NCBI GenBank assembly: GCA_021784635.1
Contig: JAJYHS010000003.1
Location: 1 to 9,210 of the forward strand
Direction: 5' to 3'
Length of the DNA stretch: 9,210 nucleotides
DNA from: a bacterium
Lineage (GTDB): Bacteria > Bdellovibrionota > Bdellovibrionia > Bdellovibrionales > UBA1609
This document shows positions 6,537-9,210 of the stretch, one piece after another. The translations under genes and the position numbers were made by a program. The notes beneath the pieces were generated by a model, which worked only from the letters and a program-made list of their open reading frames with translations, was not told the origin of the DNA and searched no databases. Within the stretch, counting starts at the first letter, position 1. Every line of letters begins with the position of its first letter.

Positions 6537-7286
6537 ATGAAAGCAAATAAGATAATAGATGTTCTCGTCCTTACCATTGCCCTGTCTCTTGGGATGGTTG
6601 CCGCAGCAGCTCCCAAATTACCGCCTGGCCGCGACGGAACAAAATGTGCGGCTGAACTGACGCAAAAACCCGCGCTTACCGTTGTAACCGACGCCTTTGC
6701 AAAGGTGGCGCGCGATGACCGATTTTTAAATGAACCCGTTACGGTTGCACTTATCGTACCCACCCAGTGGGAGAGCGAAACAATGGCCACCCTTCGAAAA
6801 CGATTATCCGCGCCAAACGGCAACCTTTTATTCTTTGACCTTGCGTTTTCATTTGATAACGAGACTCTGATTTATTTGCATTTGGACGGCCGGGATTTGC
6901 GCTACATTGCGCCTTATCCTGACGCTGCGGCGGTTGGCCTCGGGCACGTTCGAGCCTTTGATATCGAATTTGAAAGTAAGGTGAAGCTCGGACTTGATCC
7001 GTTTTTTTCTAATCACAAATTAAGTCCTGATCTTTTGAAATTTAATGCACGCTTACTTGATCCGCTTATGCGATTTCCTGACTCGCAATTTCGCGTTCTT
7101 GTTGGCACCCGCAAAAAGGATTTTACCAAACTTGCCGAACGCCTGAGACAGCTTCATGAATTTGAAATTTTAGACCACAATGTCGGTGGTTTTGATCAAT
7201 TTATACTTTTGCGCGGCAGCGGTGAAAACCTACTGAAATTGCGGGCCGTACGCTCCGTCACTTCGGTCGAGCCGGCACACAAGTAA
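6537..7286 (+). CDS. Exported protein of unknown function, tandem subtilisin-propeptide (I9)-like fold
   Basis: This is not a family I can name with certainty. The chosen ATG gives 249 residues with a clear signal peptide (KANK, hydrophobic core to about 20, cleavage near AAAA at 22-25). The frame stays open upstream to a TTG at 6405 and an ATG at 6459, but those starts would bury the signal peptide behind a polar extension. None has a good ribosome binding site. The C-terminal part (about 186-249) has the order strand, helix (KLAERLRQL 198-206), strand, strand (FDQFILL 219-225), short helix, and the ending LRAVRSVTSVEPAHK (235-249). This recalls the GFxxxL...L...gVxsVEpd ending of Inhibitor I9 subtilisin propeptides. 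Residues about 68-133 show the same order (VTVALIV, TLRKRL, FDNETLIYLHL, DLRYIAPYP), suggesting an internal duplication. No protease domain is attached. A protease inhibitor or chaperone role is inference. It converges on cinA with a 10-bp A/T-rich gap. Confidence 0.82.
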   Translation: MKANKIIDVLVLTIALSLGMVAAAAPKLPPGRDGTKCAAELTQKPALTVVTDAFAKVARDDRFLNEPVTVALIVPTQWESETMATLRKRLSAPNGNLLFFDLAFSFDNETLIYLHLDGRDLRYIAPYPDAAAVGLGHVRAFDIEFESKVKLGLDPFFSNHKLSPDLLKFNARLLDPLMRFPDSQFRVLVGTRKKDFTKLAERLRQLHEFEILDHNVGGFDQFILLRGSGENLLKLRAVRSVTSVEPAHK

Positions 7287-7296
7287 AATTTAATAT

Positions 7297-7833
7297 TTAA
7301 AAGCCCAACAATGTTTCGAGTGCAAAAACGACCGAATTTTGTTGTATTAGCTCGCGCGAAACTGCCGGCTCATCTGGTGGAGAAAAATATTGGGTTGCCG
7401 TCTCTGAAACTCCAGGACCAACAAAGCCGAAACAAACCATCCCCACCGGCTTTTCCTTTGTGCCGCCGGATGGCCCCGCCACGCCAGATACTGAAACAGC
7501 CCAAGTGGAACCCAGCGCTCGTTTCACGCCTTGTGCCATTCCTAAAGCCACAGGCGTGCTTACTTCGCCTAGCACTTCAATCGTTGGCATCGGGACATAC
7601 AAAATTTTATTTTTAACACTGCGATGATAGGAGATGACGGCGCCCAGATAAAAACTTGAAGCTCCAGGTAAACTCGCTAGTGATGCTGACAGAAGTCCGC
7701 CTGTGCAACTTTCAGCAAATGCCAGGGTTTCGCCATGGTCATCAAAGCGTTTTTTCAATTGAATTAACAGTGGTCGGATCGACTCAAAAAAAGCGCTTGG
7801 AGCAAAAATGGGTTTTACGTCAGGTGCATCCAT
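7297..7833 (-). CDS. pncC: Stand-alone CinA C-terminal domain, nicotinamide-nucleotide amidase
   Basis: The predicted role is deamidation of nicotinamide mononucleotide to nicotinate mononucleotide in pyridine-nucleotide salvage, as shown for PncC/CinA C-terminal domains. The 178-residue product contains only this domain; the N-terminal MoCF-like/COG1058 half of full-length CinA is missing. Signatures (numbered from ATG 7833) are FAESCTGGLLSA at 39-50, YLGAVISYHRSVKNKIL at 62-78, STPVALGMAQGVK at 92-104 and SVSGVAGPSGGT at 114-125. Start: an in-frame TTG at 7848 would add five residues, but GGGAG at 7838-7842 sits 4 nt from ATG 7831-7833, so the ATG is preferred. It overlaps the end of pgpA by 19 bp, implying co-transcription and probably translational coupling. 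A competence role, implied by the old cinA name, should not be assumed. Confidence 0.92.
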   Translation of the reverse strand: MDAPDVKPIFAPSAFFESIRPLLIQLKKRFDDHGETLAFAESCTGGLLSASLASLPGASSFYLGAVISYHRSVKNKILYVPMPTIEVLGEVSTPVALGMAQGVKRALGSTWAVSVSGVAGPSGGTKEKPVGMVCFGFVGPGVSETATQYFSPPDEPAVSRELIQQNSVVFALETLLGF

Positions 7834-8303
7834 TGCGCTCCCAACCAATGCGTTTGTGTATAAACAAACTGTAAAACCAAATTGGCGATCACGCCGGCCA
7901 CAATGTCGTCTGTCACCGTTCCAAATCCGCCCTTCGCCCGTCGATCAATGGCGCTGATCGGAAACGGTTTGATAATATCGAGCACGCGAAATAATACAAA
8001 TCCAGCCAAAAACGCCTGCCAGGTCAGCGGCAACCAAAACATTGTAATAAGAAATCCCACGACTTCATCGATAACAATTTCTTTCGGGTCATGATTTTGC
8101 ACCGCTTGTTCATATTGTTCAGCAACATAAATGGCTATAAGCGCAAAAACAAAAACGGCGCCCATATAACCGTATAATCCGAAGAGAGAAAATAAAAATA
8201 CCAACGGGATGGCGCCCAACGTGCCCACAGTGCCCGGCATAGCCGGGGCCCGACCGAGGTAGAAAAACGTCGCCAAAAGTTCGTTGATGCGTTGCCAACT
8301 CAT
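7815..8303 (-). CDS. pgpA: Phosphatidylglycerophosphatase A
   Basis: PgpA is an inner-membrane Mg2+-dependent phosphatase that converts phosphatidylglycerol phosphate to phosphatidylglycerol. The 162-residue product has the family's usual length and its conserved blocks: GRAPAMPGTVGTLGAIP at 17-33, HDPKEIVIDEVVGF at 71-84 with the acidic catalytic residues, FRVLDIIKPFP at 105-115 and GGFGTVTDDIVAGVIAN at 125-141. Hydrophobic membrane segments lie at about 30-62, 81-107 and 133-148. The ATG start has AGGGA about 6 nt upstream. It is the first gene of the pgpA-pncC pair and overlaps its partner. It is divergent from pilT. A TTGACA lies upstream on its strand (8361-8366), but no matching -10 was found. 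Confidence 0.94.
   Translation of the reverse strand: MSWQRINELLATFFYLGRAPAMPGTVGTLGAIPLVFLFSLFGLYGYMGAVFVFALIAIYVAEQYEQAVQNHDPKEIVIDEVVGFLITMFWLPLTWQAFLAGFVLFRVLDIIKPFPISAIDRRAKGGFGTVTDDIVAGVIANLVLQFVYTQTHWLGAQWMHLT
7838..7842 (-). promoter_or_regulatory. Ribosome binding site inside pgpA that fixes the cinA/pncC start
   Basis: GGGAG lies on the minus strand within the last codons of pgpA, 4 nt before ATG 7831-7833. It supports that ATG over the TTG at 7846-7848, for which no motif is seen at a suitable distance. Confidence 0.6.
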
Positions 8304-8419
8304 AGTTTTCCCTACGTGATTTGCCGGTCAGAGCCTAGTGAACTTGACGAACATCGGGGTTGTCAACTGTTCGCACGTAAATACCGATAGTTAAACAGTA
8401 AGGGAGGGCTGAGCCGCAA

Positions 8420-8436
8420 CCGCACATGTCGTGCGG
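8420..8436 (+). repeat. Hairpin in the pilT leader, just upstream of the ribosome binding site
   Basis: CCGCAC-atgtc-GTGCGG is a perfect 6-bp stem with a 5-nt loop. Flanking AA (8418-8419) and TT (8439-8440) could extend it across a two-G bulge. It ends 11 nt before AAGG (8448-8451), close enough to affect ribosome access to pilT. Whether it is regulatory or incidental cannot be told from the sequence. Confidence 0.4.
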
Positions 8437-8454
8437 GGTTCATATGCAAGGTTT

Positions 8455-9210
8455 ATGGGAATTACTTTAGACGATATTTTGCGCTTAGCGACTCAAAAAG
8501 GCGCCAGTGACGTGCATTTAAAAGCTTGGATTATTCCCGTAATCAGAAAGCACGGGCATCTTCGACCGCTCTCCGCTTCTTTACCTGCCCTTTCCGGTAA
8601 AGAAATCGAAGACATGGCTTTTCAACTTATGGACGAGCAGCAGAAGCGCATATTTCTAGAAAAAAAAGACATCGATCTATCGTACGGCCTTTCGGGCGTC
8701 GGCCGATTCCGTATCAACGCATTATTTCAACGCGGAACAGTCCGACTGGTAATTCGCAATATTCCGGATCAAATCTTAAACTTTGAACAGCTCAACCTAC
8801 CGCCAATTATAGAAAAAATCGCGCAGCGCGAGCGCGGATTGGTCCTTGTAACAGGTGCGACCGGCTCCGGTAAAAGTTCAACACTTGCGGCGATGGTCGA
8901 TTATATCAATCGCAATTACAGTAAGCACATTTTAATGATTGAAGATCCGACTGAATTTTTAATAAAAGACCGCCGCAGTATTATCACTCAACGCGAGCTT
9001 GGTAGCGACACGTTAAGCTTTGCCCAAAGTTTACGCGCCGCTTTGAGACAAGACCCGGACGTAATCTTAATCGGCGAAATGCGCGATCGCGAAACAATTG
9101 AGATTGCTCTTTTAGCTGCCGAGACGGGTCATTTGGTCCTTTCAACCCTTCACACACTGGATGCACAAGAAACAATCAATCGTATTCTCGCCGTATTTGA
9201 ACCCCACCAA
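8455..9210 (+). CDS. pilT: Type IV pilus retraction ATPase PilT (3' part beyond window)
   Basis: PilT is a hexameric cytoplasmic AAA-like secretion ATPase that powers pilus depolymerisation and twitching. The visible 252 residues run open to the window edge; the family is usually about 340-380 residues. The N-terminal PAS-like domain has GASDVHLK at 16-23 and GRFRINALFQRG at 83-94, then RNIP at 101-104. The motor domain has Walker A GATGSGKSS at 134-142, Asp box MIEDPTEF at 161-168, atypical Walker B DPDVILIGEMRD at 200-211 and His box TGHLVLSTLHT at 224-234. One divergence is AWIIP (24-28), where most PilTs have a Gly-x-Pro-Pro-like turn. PilU is an alternative, since the distinguishing C-terminus is not visible. 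The ATG at 8455 has AAGG only 3 nt upstream, a tight spacing. It is divergent from pgpA across 151 bp, in which no confident promoter was found. Confidence 0.93.
   Translation, partial: MGITLDDILRLATQKGASDVHLKAWIIPVIRKHGHLRPLSASLPALSGKEIEDMAFQLMDEQQKRIFLEKKDIDLSYGLSGVGRFRINALFQRGTVRLVIRNIPDQILNFEQLNLPPIIEKIAQRERGLVLVTGATGSGKSSTLAAMVDYINRNYSKHILMIEDPTEFLIKDRRSIITQRELGSDTLSFAQSLRAALRQDPDVILIGEMRDRETIEIALLAAETGHLVLSTLHTLDAQETINRILAVFEPHQ

Noticed and set aside
7311..7616. A 101-codon plus-strand frame antisense to cinA/pncC
   Set aside because: It lies wholly within cinA on the opposite strand, has a composition typical of a shadow frame, and has no start signals.
7297..7833. cinA as a truncated pseudogene lacking its N-terminal domain
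   Set aside because: Stand-alone C-terminal domain proteins (PncC type) are common and functional. Start signal, motifs and overlap with pgpA all indicate an intact gene.
8304..8454. Cyclic-di-GMP (GEMM) or other known riboswitch before pilT
   Set aside because: The conserved GEMM-I sequence blocks and tetraloop-receptor features are absent; only generic hairpins are present.

Overview
This window appears to be a piece of ordinary bacterial chromosome of moderate G+C content, most likely from a predatory or Bdellovibrio-like delta/oligoflexian lineage (Bdellovibrionota). That placement is an inference. It rests on the mix of proteobacterial-type flagellar, RecA, PgpA and PilT proteins, a close sigma-54 promoter match, and lineage-restricted secreted proteins inserted among housekeeping genes. 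No mobile element, rRNA, tRNA or CRISPR array was seen.

Layout: at the left edge, flgF and flgG (both minus strand) form a flagellar rod operon reading out of the window. It is preceded by a close match to a sigma-54 (-24/-12) promoter. Divergently (plus strand) lies an exported MltD-like lytic transglycosylase with a promoter so close to its GTG that the mRNA may be leaderless. It is followed 46 bp later by an aspartokinase whose C-terminal regulatory half is strongly degenerate. Converging on that gene are recA and, 28 bp downstream of it, an unrecognised exported protein built from four Cys-pair modules (both minus). Divergent from recA is a second unrecognised exported protein (plus) that looks like two tandem copies of a subtilisin-propeptide-like fold. 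It converges on a pgpA-cinA(pncC) overlapping pair (minus). At the right edge a PilT-type pilus-retraction ATPase (plus) runs off the window.

Functional themes: motility (FlgF/FlgG rod, PilT twitching), envelope remodelling and lipid synthesis (lytic transglycosylase, PgpA), amino-acid/diaminopimelate supply (aspartokinase), DNA repair (RecA) and pyridine-nucleotide salvage (CinA C-terminal domain).

The points most worth following are a net 20-residue in-frame gap in the normally invariant C-terminal domain of RecA, the four-module cysteine protein in the place after recA, and the tandem propeptide-like protein. All protein identifications come from reading motifs; no database search was run.
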